A stretch of 7,823 nt of DNA from Chthoniobacterales bacterium (GCA_013697015.1 JACCXL010000271.1:1-7823), one strand, 5' to 3'. Counted from the first letter of the stretch, positions 1 to 7,242 are shown. Notes: generated by a model not told the origin, from the letters alone. Numbers and translations: made by a program.

Positions 1-1065
1 GATGAGATGATGGAACATGGCCATCGCGGCGCGGTTTACCAGCCGCGGCTCGACCGCGTGCACCGCGAAGTGGGTAACATGCTCGCGGCCGGTGATCTCG
101 TGCTCAGCCTCGGCGCCGGAAACATTCATGAGCAATTGTCGATCCTGGCCGCCGACTTGGTGATTGCCGAAAAGCTGAAGGAGATTGTGGGCGATGCGGG
201 CGACGTGTGTCTCTACGAGCCGCTCTCCAAACACACGACCTTGCGCGTGGGCGGGCCGGCGCAGTTCTGGGTCGAACCACGCACGGAAGCGTCCTTCGCC
301 GAGCTGATCCGCTTTTGTCGGCGCGAGAGCCTCCCGCTCTTTGTCATCGGTCGTGGTTCGAATCTTCTCGTGCGTGATGGCGGGATCCGCGGCGTCGTGG
401 CCCATCCGTGCGGAGGCGAGTTCGACAAAGTGGAGGTCCACGGAAATGAGATTGGTGCCGGTGTGGGCGCGAAATTGAAGCAGGTGGCTTACGCCGGAAA
501 GAGGGCCGGCATCGGCGGGCTCGAATGGATGGAGGGAATTCCGGGGGCGGTCGGTGGAGGACTGCGCATGAACGCGGGGGCGATGGGAAGCCAAACGTTC
601 GATAACGTCGCGCGCGTTCGTTTTCTCGATGCCGAGGGTGTGGCGCATGAGAAGACGCCGCAGGAATTAGAGATCCATTATCGGCACGTGCCGTCACTCA
701 ACCACAACTTCGCGGTCTCGGCCGTTTTTCACGGGTCGCCGTCGCACCCGGATGAAATCCTGGGCAAGCTGCAGGAGTCGCAACAGAAGCGCCGCACATC
801 GCAACCGATCGCGTCGAGCGCGGGCTGCATTTTTAAGAATCCCGCCAGCATTCCCGCCGGGAAATTAGTCGACGAACTCGGGCTAAAAAATAGCAGCGTC
901 GGCAAAGCACGCGTCTCCGAGGTTCACGGAAACTTTATCGTGAACGATGGCGGCGCGACTGCCGTCGAGATGCTGGAATTGATCAATCGAATCAAAACCG
1001 TCGCGCGCGAGAAGCGCGGGATCGCGCTCGAAACGGAAGTGCAAATCGTAGGGGAGGAAGCGTGA
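1..1065 (+). CDS. murB: UDP-N-acetylmuramate dehydrogenase (MurB) fused in frame to the C-terminal tail of MurC; 5' partial
   Basis: MurB is a cytoplasmic FAD enzyme that reduces UDP-GlcNAc-enolpyruvate to UDP-MurNAc with NADPH. Numbering starts at the ATG at 7. Seen: LRVGGPAQFWVEP (79-91), the FAD-binding RGSNLLV (116-122), GIPGAVGGGLRMNAGAMG (177-194), SAGCIFKNP (271-279) and C-terminal LETEVQIVG (341-349). E344 matches E. coli Glu325; Cys274 occupies the place of the proton-donor Ser229. MurB similarity begins only near residue 68. Residues 28-51 (AGDLVLSLGAGNIHEQLSIL and following) instead resemble the end of MurC, the UDP-MurNAc:L-Ala ligase. The frame is open to base 1, with no stop or Shine-Dalgarno between the two parts. 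I infer a MurC-MurB fusion whose MurC body lies left of the window; the ATG at 7 is probably not the true start. Lack of an E. coli-like insertion before SAGC suggests a type II MurB. Confidence 0.93.
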   Translation, partial: DEMMEHGHRGAVYQPRLDRVHREVGNMLAAGDLVLSLGAGNIHEQLSILAADLVIAEKLKEIVGDAGDVCLYEPLSKHTTLRVGGPAQFWVEPRTEASFAELIRFCRRESLPLFVIGRGSNLLVRDGGIRGVVAHPCGGEFDKVEVHGNEIGAGVGAKLKQVAYAGKRAGIGGLEWMEGIPGAVGGGLRMNAGAMGSQTFDNVARVRFLDAEGVAHEKTPQELEIHYRHVPSLNHNFAVSAVFHGSPSHPDEILGKLQESQQKRRTSQPIASSAGCIFKNPASIPAGKLVDELGLKNSSVGKARVSEVHGNFIVNDGGATAVEMLELINRIKTVAREKRGIALETEVQIVGEEA

Positions 1066-1109
1066 ATCGTCTGCATTTGCTCACAAGTGCGCGAAAGAGG
1101 GTGAGATGA
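1062..1109 (+). CDS. Candidate 15-codon coupling mini-ORF between murB and ddl
   Basis: A GTG-initiated frame encodes MNRLHLLTSARKRVR and ends in TGA. Its start overlaps the murB stop (GTGA, 1062-1065) and its stop overlaps the ddl start (ATGA, 1106-1109). A strong Shine-Dalgarno, GGGGAGG at 1051-1057, sits 4 nt before the GTG, although those bases also encode the end of MurB. The geometry would let ribosomes finishing murB pass through to ddl. The peptide is basic and I recognise no family. This is inference from layout: a short frame can arise by chance and there is no evidence of translation. Confidence 0.35.
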   Translation: MNRLHLLTSARKRVR

Positions 1110-2035
1110 ACGCGCTCACGGGAAAACGCATCGCCGTTTTAAAAGGCGGCCCGGGGTCGGAGCGCGACGTTTCCCTCGCGACGGGCGCCGGCGTGGCGAG
1201 GGCGTTGCGCTCGTTAGGCGCGCAGGTCACGGAAATCGATGTTCGCGGCTCAGACTTCGAATTGCCCGCTGATGTCGAGCTGGCGTTCATCGCCATCCAC
1301 GGAACTTTCGGAGAAGACGGCGAGGTCCAGGAGATTCTGGAGAAGCGCGGCGTTGCCTACACCGGTGAAGGCATCGAGGAAAGCCGCTTCGCTTTCGACA
1401 AGATCATCTCGAAAGAGAAGTTCGATCGACATGGCGTCACCACGCCGGAATGGGAGATTATCTCGGCTGGCCAAAGACCTTCGATGTCGCTGCCATTTGT
1501 GGTCAAGGCGCCGAAGCAAGGCTCTACCGTGGGCGTCTATATCGTGAAAGAACCGGCGGAGTTGGACCACGCGATGGCGGAAGCGATAAAGTACGACGAG
1601 CGTCTGCTCGTCGAGCGCTTCGTTCCGGCGCGCGAGCTCACGATTGGTATCCTCGGCGATCAGGCGCTGCCGATTATCGAGATCATCCCGAAGGGCGGGT
1701 TCTACGATTTCACGAACAAGTACCCGTTCCTGAATCCGAGTGCGGGAGGCGCAGCTCAGCACGTCTGTCCTGCGCAAATTCCGGAAGAGCAAACGCGCGC
1801 CATTCAGGAGCTCGCGTTGCGCGCGCATCGGGCGCTTGGGCTGAGGGTTTACTCCCGCGTCGATGTGATGCTGCCGGAGGTCGGTGAGCCGACTGTGCTG
1901 GAAATCAATACGATCCCTGGAATGACCGAAGCGAGCTTGCTGCCGGAAGCAGCGGCCGCTGCCGGGATCAGCTATCCGCAACTTTGCGCGCGCATTATCG
2001 AGTTGTCGCTCGCGGTGCGAAAGGGGACGCGATGA
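1106..2035 (+). CDS. ddl: D-alanine--D-alanine ligase
   Basis: This cytoplasmic ATP-grasp enzyme joins two D-Ala to form the dipeptide added to the peptidoglycan stem by MurF. The 309-aa length is normal for a DdlB-type ligase. Seen in order: GGPGSERDVS (14-23, first D-Ala site), HGTFGEDG (65-72), KAPKQGSTVGV (134-144, the loop matching E. coli EGSSVG), FYDFTNKY (199-206, omega loop), YSRVDVM (249-255) and LEINTIPGMT (265-274, Mg/ATP-binding Glu and Asn). Tyr206 matches the omega-loop Tyr216 of E. coli DdlB, which favours D-Ala over D-lactate as second substrate, so vancomycin-type depsipeptide synthesis is not expected. The ATG at 1106 is preceded by AAAGAGGG (1094-1101) at 4 nt spacing. The gene follows murB by 40 nt, and its TGA overlaps the ftsQ ATG (ATGA), implying co-translation. 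Confidence 0.97.
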   Translation: MNALTGKRIAVLKGGPGSERDVSLATGAGVARALRSLGAQVTEIDVRGSDFELPADVELAFIAIHGTFGEDGEVQEILEKRGVAYTGEGIEESRFAFDKIISKEKFDRHGVTTPEWEIISAGQRPSMSLPFVVKAPKQGSTVGVYIVKEPAELDHAMAEAIKYDERLLVERFVPARELTIGILGDQALPIIEIIPKGGFYDFTNKYPFLNPSAGGAAQHVCPAQIPEEQTRAIQELALRAHRALGLRVYSRVDVMLPEVGEPTVLEINTIPGMTEASLLPEAAAAAGISYPQLCARIIELSLAVRKGTR

Positions 2036-3132
2036 GAGCGACGAAGCCACGCAGCCGGCCGCGCAACCAGCGCGTTTCAAATTCGCGCCAGCGCCGGCAG
2101 CAACATTTACTCGACGTGAAAGTCCGATCGCAAAAAGCGACGCAACATCGCAACCGCCGCGTGCTCGTCATCGCGTCGAAAATCGTGCTCACGTTCGCTC
2201 TGATCGCGGGCCTCTGCCTCGGCCTCCGGTTCGGGGCGAAAAGGCTCTTCTTTGAAAATCCCGATTACCAGCTCAGCCGGATCGAGGTGAAAACGGACGG
2301 GACGCTGCAGCGGGAGCAAGTCATCGCGGCCGCCGAGCTGCGTGAAGGAGAGAACATTTTCAGCGTGCAGCTCGAGCGGGTGCACGATCGGCTGCTGCAG
2401 CTGGCGCAGGTTGATGAAGTGCAGGTGCTGCGCAAGATGCCGGCGGAGATTGACATCGAGATCGTGGAGCGCAAACCGATCGCCTGGATCACGAGCGACA
2501 AACAAATTTCGGATCCTTTCACGTCCGAAGCGGCTTTTCTGGTCGACGCGCGCGGCGTTCTAATGAAAGAGAAAAAGTTGTTGCCTGAGTACCTGGGTTT
2601 GCCGCTCATTTCCGGTTGCAAGAGCGAGTCGCTGGACGCAGGCAAAACCGTCGATTCGTTCGAGGCGAAAGCCGCGCTCGAGCTTCTTCGCCTGAGCACC
2701 GGCAGCTTTATGCAAACGCGGTTTCAAATTCGCGAGATCGACGTTTCGAAAGGCTATTGTCTGCTCGTGACAGATAAAAATCACACGCGGGTGACGTTCG
2801 CCTTCGACAACCTGGAAGCGCAACTGCGCCGGCTCGAGCAATTCCTGGTCTATTGCGACGATTCGAAACAAGAGCTGGAAACCGTCAATCTGCTCGTGCA
2901 GCGGAATGTGCCCGTAACCTTCACGAAGCCGGCGGCCGAAGTAATCAACGAAACGATCGATCCGAAGGAAACGCCGAAGATCATGAAAGCGATTCCGTTG
3001 AATCAAACATCTAAACCGACCGAGCCGGCGCTGGCGCGGCCGAAACAACCAGGAGGACCGCAGCCGTTTGCATTGCGGCGCGCGGCCTCAACGCAAAAGG
3101 GGAGAAAGGATCCGAAGAATAATGGCGAGTAG
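2032..3132 (+). CDS. ftsQ: Cell division protein FtsQ/DivIB
   Basis: FtsQ is a single-pass inner-membrane protein that links early divisome proteins to FtsB/FtsL and the septal synthase. This 366-aa protein has the family layout: a very basic cytoplasmic head (1-43), one membrane helix at about 44-68, a POTRA-like domain at about 79-149 (SRIEVKTDG to VERKPIAW), then an FtsQ/DivIB-type domain with FLVDARGVLM (169-178) and a conserved end near residue 298. The tail (300-366) is rich in Pro and Lys and looks disordered. I chose the ATG at 2032 over one 16 codons upstream at 1984: AAAGGGG (2020-2026) lies 5 nt before it and it forms an ATGA overlap with ddl, whereas the upstream start would lie deep inside ddl. 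The 3' end overlaps ftsA by 11 nt. FtsQ diverges quickly, so identification rests on topology, motifs and position. Confidence 0.93.
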   Translation: MRATKPRSRPRNQRVSNSRQRRQQHLLDVKVRSQKATQHRNRRVLVIASKIVLTFALIAGLCLGLRFGAKRLFFENPDYQLSRIEVKTDGTLQREQVIAAAELREGENIFSVQLERVHDRLLQLAQVDEVQVLRKMPAEIDIEIVERKPIAWITSDKQISDPFTSEAAFLVDARGVLMKEKKLLPEYLGLPLISGCKSESLDAGKTVDSFEAKAALELLRLSTGSFMQTRFQIREIDVSKGYCLLVTDKNHTRVTFAFDNLEAQLRRLEQFLVYCDDSKQELETVNLLVQRNVPVTFTKPAAEVINETIDPKETPKIMKAIPLNQTSKPTEPALARPKQPGGPQPFALRRAASTQKGRKDPKNNGE

Positions 3133-4333
3133 CGACTTGATGGTGGGCCTCGAAATTGGGACATCGAAAATTTGTGTCGTGGTCGGCGAAGGACGGCCGG
3201 ACGGGACGATCAAAATCCTCGGGGTTGGGCAGGCGCCTTCTCGCGGCGTGCGTAAAGGCGAGATCGTCGACTTCGAAACAGCGATGAAATGCGTGCACGA
3301 AGCGGTCGTCGATGCGGAGCAGAAAAGCGACGTCATGATCCGCAGCGTCTACGTCGGTGTGGCCGGCTCACACATCCAAAGTTTCAATAACAGGGGTTCA
3401 GTCAGCCTGCCGGAAGACCGCGACGAGATCGATGACCAGGACATCGAAGACGTGAAGATAAACGCGCGCGAAGTGATGATCCCGGCGCAGAACGCGTTCC
3501 TGCACTCGATCATCCAGCATTATCACGTTGATGGACAGAACGGCGTTCTCAGTCCGGTCGGTATGCTTGGGCAAAAACTCGAAGCGGATTTTCACATCAT
3601 TCACGGCGTCCGGACGCGGATTCAAAACACGATTCGCTGCGTGAAAGAGTTGCCGCTGGAGGTAGAAGACGTCGTCTTCACCGCGCTCGCTTCCGCGCAG
3701 GTGGTTCTCACGCAGCACCAGAAGGACTTGGGCGCGCTCGTGATCGACATCGGCGGCGGGACGACGGATTATATTTTGTACGTCGATGGCGCGGTCAAGC
3801 AAAGCGGCTGTCTCGCCGTCGGCGGCGACCACATCACCAACGACATCTCGATGGGGCTGCGCATTCCGATGACACGCGCGGAGAAATTGAAGATCGAGGA
3901 AGGAAGCGTCACGCTCGGTAACTGCCTCCCCGGCGAAACGGTGCTGCTCAAGGACGATTCCGGATTCGCCGGGAAGGAAGTCGATCGTGAAACGCTCAAC
4001 ACGATCATTCATCTACGGCTGCGCGAGATCTTCGAGCTGATGAAGCGCCAGCTCGATGAGCAATCGTTCATCAATTACATCGGCGAGGGCATCTTCATCA
4101 CCGGCGGCTGCAGCCAGCTCCATGGCATCGATCACCTGGCCGAGCAGGTCTTTGAAGTGCCCGCTCGCGTCGCGCACGCGCAGACGATGTCAGGGCTGAC
4201 GTCGGCCTTTGAGAATCCCCAATTCTCCGCCGGCATTGGTTTGATCAAATACGCGCAGGCAGTGCAGGCGGACCGGCCGGTGCGCCGAGGATTTCGGCGC
4301 CTGATCGGACGCTTTTTTAACGGAATGATTTAG
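3122..4333 (+). CDS. ftsA: Cell division protein FtsA, actin-like membrane anchor of the Z ring
   Basis: FtsA binds ATP, polymerises and tethers FtsZ to the inner membrane. The 403-aa protein shows phosphate-1 VGLEIGTSKICVVVG (8-22), SRGVRKGEIVD (40-50), the FtsA-specific 1C domain at about 84-165, phosphate-2 with DIGGGTTDY (209-217), and the adenosine motif GIFITGGCSQLHGID (323-337). The C-terminal RRGFRRLIGRFFNGMI (388-403) alternates basic and bulky hydrophobic residues, as expected of the amphipathic membrane-targeting helix. An in-frame ATG at 3068 would add 18 residues inside ftsQ. The start at 3122 places the protein just before phosphate-1, as in homologues, with the purine-rich GGGGAGAAAGGA (3099-3110) upstream at 11 nt and GAAG (3114-3117) at 4 nt. 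It overlaps ftsQ by 11 nt and is followed by its partner ftsZ after 19 nt. Confidence 0.97.
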   Translation: MASSDLMVGLEIGTSKICVVVGEGRPDGTIKILGVGQAPSRGVRKGEIVDFETAMKCVHEAVVDAEQKSDVMIRSVYVGVAGSHIQSFNNRGSVSLPEDRDEIDDQDIEDVKINAREVMIPAQNAFLHSIIQHYHVDGQNGVLSPVGMLGQKLEADFHIIHGVRTRIQNTIRCVKELPLEVEDVVFTALASAQVVLTQHQKDLGALVIDIGGGTTDYILYVDGAVKQSGCLAVGGDHITNDISMGLRIPMTRAEKLKIEEGSVTLGNCLPGETVLLKDDSGFAGKEVDRETLNTIIHLRLREIFELMKRQLDEQSFINYIGEGIFITGGCSQLHGIDHLAEQVFEVPARVAHAQTMSGLTSAFENPQFSAGIGLIKYAQAVQADRPVRRGFRRLIGRFFNGMI

Positions 4334-4352
4334 ACACCAACCACACACCACG
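4334..4352 (+). promoter_or_regulatory. ftsA-ftsZ spacer without Shine-Dalgarno
   Basis: The whole gap is ACACCAACCACACACCACG. It has only one G and no purine run able to pair with the 16S rRNA 3' end, unlike the murB-ddl, ddl-ftsQ and ftsQ-ftsA junctions. A CA-rich, unstructured leader can support SD-independent initiation, so ftsZ is probably translated this way or by ribosomes arriving from ftsA. The missing SD is directly visible; the mechanism is inferred. Confidence 0.55.
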
Positions 4353-5873
4353 ATGATTCAACTTAGCCGCAACTACAGTCTCCCCGAACGCGAGGACGAG
4401 CTCATCCCCATCAAGGTCATCGGCGTTGGGGGGGCGGGATCGAACGCGCTTGATCGCGTCGTGCTCGATGGTCTGGATAAGGCGGACCTGATCGCGATAA
4501 ATACCGACGTGCAGGCGCTCGCAAGTTCGGTTGCTGCGCACAAGGTGCAGCTCGGGCGCAATGTGACGCGCGGATTGGGCGCGGGCGGTGATCCCGAGCT
4601 CGGCCAGGAGGCGGCGCAGGAAGCGAGCGATGAGATCAGGCAGGCGCTCGCGGACGCGCGCATGGTTTTTGTTTGCGCCGGGCTGGGCGGCGGAACCGGT
4701 TCCGGCGCCGCACCCCTCGTCGCGCAACTGGCGCGGGACGCCGGTTCTCTCGTAATCGCGTTCGCGACAATGCCGTTCTCGTTTGAAGGAAAACGTCGAG
4801 CGGCGCAGGCCAATGAAGCGCTCGCCCGGCTGCATAAATCGTGCGATGCGGTTATTTGTTTCGAGAACGATCGGATGGGCGACATGGTTGCGCCCAAAGC
4901 GGGCATTCACCAGGCTTTCGCAGCGGCCGATGTAACGATCAGCCAGAGTGTGCGCTCGATCGTGAATCTGCTGCAAAGGCCGGGGCTAATCCGGATCGGC
5001 TTCGACGATCTGCTTTCCGCATTGCGCAGCGCGAACGGCCGTTGCTTGTTCGGATTCGGTGAGGCGGACTCGGATAACCGGGCGCACGATGCGCTCACTC
5101 ATGCACTCAAAAATCCGCTCATGGATCGCGGCCGAATGCTGGCCGAGGCGGAGCACGTGCTGGTGCAAGTTGCGGGAGGGCCGGGCATGACCTTGTCCGA
5201 AGTCGAGATTTTGATGGGCGAACTAGGCCGCCACATCAAAGAGCACACGCAGATTCTTTTCGGTACGAGCGTGGATGGGCGCATGGGAAATCGACTCAGC
5301 GTGACGATCATCACCTCGCTCGCTGCTGAAGTCGCGCCGGTCGTGGAACAGGCGGCTCCGGCGCAATCATCGCGTCCCGAGCGACGTCGCGAACCCGAAC
5401 CGGCTCCGCCGCCGGTCACCTCCAATGAACTGGATGCAGAGGAGCCGATCGCGGAAGCAGCGGCCATCGTTTCCGCGGAGATCCCCGTCCAACCGATGGT
5501 AGAACAGAAGGTTGATTCTCATGCGCAGGAGATTGAGCAGCCAGGAATGGAACCGGCAGAACTGATAGTTGAGCCAGAGTCGATTTTGATCGAAGAAGAG
5601 CCACCGCCGCGCGTAATCCCGCCGAAGCGGAAACCCATCACGGCAAAAGAGCCGAAAGCGCCATCGGCGGTCCCCCCGGCCGTGCCCATCGTGGATACGC
5701 CAGCGCCCCAAGAGGCGCATCCCGTGCGCGAAAAAGTTGTGCACGCCAAACAGGAAGTGTTGCAGTTCGAGGCGATCACGCGCGGTCGCTTCGAGAAGAG
5801 CGAACCGACTATTGTGGAAGGCCAGGATCTCGATGTGCCGACGTTTCTGCGCAAAAACGTGCGCGTGAAGTAA
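4353..5873 (+). CDS. ftsZ: Cell division protein FtsZ with atypical T7 catalytic loop
   Basis: FtsZ is the tubulin-like GTPase that forms the division ring. Nucleotide-binding motifs are intact in this 506-aa protein: IKVIGVGGAGSNA (20-32), INTD (49-52), GLGAGGDPELG (74-84), the tubulin signature GGGTGSGAAP (112-121), PFSFEGKRR (141-149), ENDRM (171-175) and AAADV (190-194). The T7 synergy loop, which completes the GTPase site of the neighbouring subunit, reads GLIRIGFDDL (211-220) where E. coli has NVDFAD: Asn207 is replaced by Arg214, Asp209 by Gly216, and only Asp212 is kept (Asp219). The C-terminal domain runs to about 324. A linker of about 165 residues rich in Pro, Glu and Ala follows, then a good FtsA-binding tail, LDVPTFLRKNVRVK (493-506). 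The next in-frame Met is at residue 104, so the ATG at 4353 is secure despite no Shine-Dalgarno. Position after ftsA supports a genuine division gene. Confidence 0.96.
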   Translation: MIQLSRNYSLPEREDELIPIKVIGVGGAGSNALDRVVLDGLDKADLIAINTDVQALASSVAAHKVQLGRNVTRGLGAGGDPELGQEAAQEASDEIRQALADARMVFVCAGLGGGTGSGAAPLVAQLARDAGSLVIAFATMPFSFEGKRRAAQANEALARLHKSCDAVICFENDRMGDMVAPKAGIHQAFAAADVTISQSVRSIVNLLQRPGLIRIGFDDLLSALRSANGRCLFGFGEADSDNRAHDALTHALKNPLMDRGRMLAEAEHVLVQVAGGPGMTLSEVEILMGELGRHIKEHTQILFGTSVDGRMGNRLSVTIITSLAAEVAPVVEQAAPAQSSRPERRREPEPAPPPVTSNELDAEEPIAEAAAIVSAEIPVQPMVEQKVDSHAQEIEQPGMEPAELIVEPESILIEEEPPPRVIPPKRKPITAKEPKAPSAVPPAVPIVDTPAPQEAHPVREKVVHAKQEVLQFEAITRGRFEKSEPTIVEGQDLDVPTFLRKNVRVK

Positions 5874-5881
5874 AAGCCTTC

Positions 5882-5910
5882 GCACGCGCCGCGTGGCGTC
5901 GCTATTTTTT
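5882..5910 (+). terminator. Possible intrinsic terminator after ftsZ
   Basis: Bases 5886-5890 (GCGCC) can pair with 5895-5899 (GGCGT, one G-U) around the loop GCGT. Two further pairs (5882-5883 with 5901-5902) lie beyond a small internal loop, and T6 follows at 5905-5910. It starts 9 nt after the ftsZ stop, where the operon should end. The stem is short and imperfect, and the T-run also encodes the last two Lys of the convergent hydrolase, so either role could account for it. Confidence 0.4.
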
Positions 5911-7242
5911 CAGCAGGTCGATGGCTGCGCTCGTCATGGCGACCATGCCGGTCCGAATGGTCGGCTCCGGAACGGGCGCGAACTTGCTCGAATGCAAGCT
6001 CGGCAACGGCGCGGCCCCTGGTTTCTTTGACTCCGCCACCTTGGCCGGATCAACGGCGCCGACATTGAACATAAACGCCGGAATAGAATGGTCCGGCAGG
6101 CTGTATTCCGAAAAGTCCTCGCCGCCCATGGTTGGATCTTTTGCGATCACGTTATCCGCCCCGATCGCGTTCTTCAGCGCGGCCGAGACCCGCTTTGTCA
6201 GCTCGGGGTTATTATAGGTCGAGGGGGTAAATTCGTCCTCCCGCACTGTCACGATCGGCATCCTGTCGGCGGGAAAGCCGGCCGCAGACGCGCACCCTTG
6301 CGCAATCTGGTTGATCGCGGCCAGCACTTTGTCGCGCACGTCCTTCTTATAAGTGCGGACGGTCAGCTGCATTTTTACTTCGTCCGAAATGATGTTGTGC
6401 TTCGTGCCGCCGTGGATCGAACCGACCGTAATGACGATTGGTTCGATCGGGTTGTTTTCGCGACTCGCGATTGTCTGCCACGCGGTCACGATTTGCGCCG
6501 CGAGCACGACGGGATCCTTCGTTTTGTGCGGATAAGCGCCGTGGCCGCCGACGCCGCGGACGGTCACATCGACGGAATCAACATTCGCGTAGCAATAGCC
6601 TTCCGTTACACCGATCTGACCGGTCGCAACCTCAGAGTCGTCGTGCAATCCGAGCACGAAATCCGGCTTCGGCCAGCGCGTGTAAAGTCCGTCCTTCAAG
6701 AGCGCGCGCGCACCGCCGACGGTTTCCTCTGCCGGCTGGCCAATAAAGATGATTGTGCCGTGCCATTTGTCCTTCAGTTTTCCGAGAGCGCGCGCCGTGC
6801 CGATGAAAGTGGACATGTGAATGTCGTGGCCGCACGCGTGCATTACCGGGACATCTTTGCCGTCGTCATTCTTCGTCGTGACCGTGCTCGCATACGGCAC
6901 GCCCGTTTCCTCATGAACCGGCAGCGCATCCAAATCGGTGCGAATCGCGATCGTTGGCCCGGCGCCGTTCCTCATCACGCCGATGACGCCAAAACAGGTC
7001 GTGCCCGGCTTCTCGTATTTGCCGACGTGTTCCGTTACTTCGCAACCGGCGGCCTTCAATTCTTTTGCCACGATCGCCGCCGAGCGCTCTTCGTGCGTGG
7101 ATAATTCCGGATGGGTGTGCAGGTCTTTGTAGATCGTGACGAGCGAGGGTAGTTCGGCGTCGGCGAGCAGTTGGGGAGTTTGCTGAGCGAATGCCGTGAA
7201 GGCGGGAGCGAGTGAGAGAGCAAGGAGGAGGCGAAGCTTCAT
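5902..7242 (-). CDS. Secreted M20-family metallo-amidohydrolase (M20D/HipO-like)
   Basis: The protein has 446 aa from the chosen start. A signal peptide, MKLRLLLALSLAPAFTAFA, is followed by a likely cleavage before QQ (after residue 19), so it should act outside the cytoplasm. M20 motifs are present in order: LHTHPELSTHEE (41-52), IAIRTDLDALPVHEETG (98-114), HACGHDIHMS (135-144, with metal ligands Cys137 and His139), GQPAEE (168-173, catalytic and metal Glu), GLHDD (198-202), the dimerisation-domain motif GVGGHGAYPHKTKDP (230-244), MGGEDFSEY (372-380) and LHSSKFAP (416-423, final His ligand). M20D enzymes hydrolyse N-acyl amino acids or related amides; the substrate cannot be read from sequence. 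An in-frame ATG at 7377 would add 45 residues that bury the signal peptide, so I prefer 7242. No Shine-Dalgarno is visible. The gene converges on ftsZ and has no evident functional link to the dcw cluster. Confidence 0.93.
   Translation of the reverse strand: MKLRLLLALSLAPAFTAFAQQTPQLLADAELPSLVTIYKDLHTHPELSTHEERSAAIVAKELKAAGCEVTEHVGKYEKPGTTCFGVIGVMRNGAGPTIAIRTDLDALPVHEETGVPYASTVTTKNDDGKDVPVMHACGHDIHMSTFIGTARALGKLKDKWHGTIIFIGQPAEETVGGARALLKDGLYTRWPKPDFVLGLHDDSEVATGQIGVTEGYCYANVDSVDVTVRGVGGHGAYPHKTKDPVVLAAQIVTAWQTIASRENNPIEPIVITVGSIHGGTKHNIISDEVKMQLTVRTYKKDVRDKVLAAINQIAQGCASAAGFPADRMPIVTVREDEFTPSTYNNPELTKRVSAALKNAIGADNVIAKDPTMGGEDFSEYSLPDHSIPAFMFNVGAVDPAKVAESKKPGAAPLPSLHSSKFAPVPEPTIRTGMVAMTSAAIDLLKK

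Noticed and set aside
1250..2080. 276-codon - strand open frame opposite ddl
   Set aside because: It is an Arg/Leu-rich antisense shadow of a gene whose ATP-grasp motifs are complete.
3152..3160. Glu instead of Asp in the FtsA phosphate-1 motif (GLEIGTSK)
   Set aside because: E. coli FtsA, as I recall it, also has LEIGT here, so this is normal for the family.
6088..7104. 338-codon + strand open frame opposite the M20 hydrolase
   Set aside because: It lies antisense to a gene with complete M20 motifs and a signal peptide. Its translation is rich in Arg, His and Val with no recognisable domain, as expected of a high-GC shadow frame.
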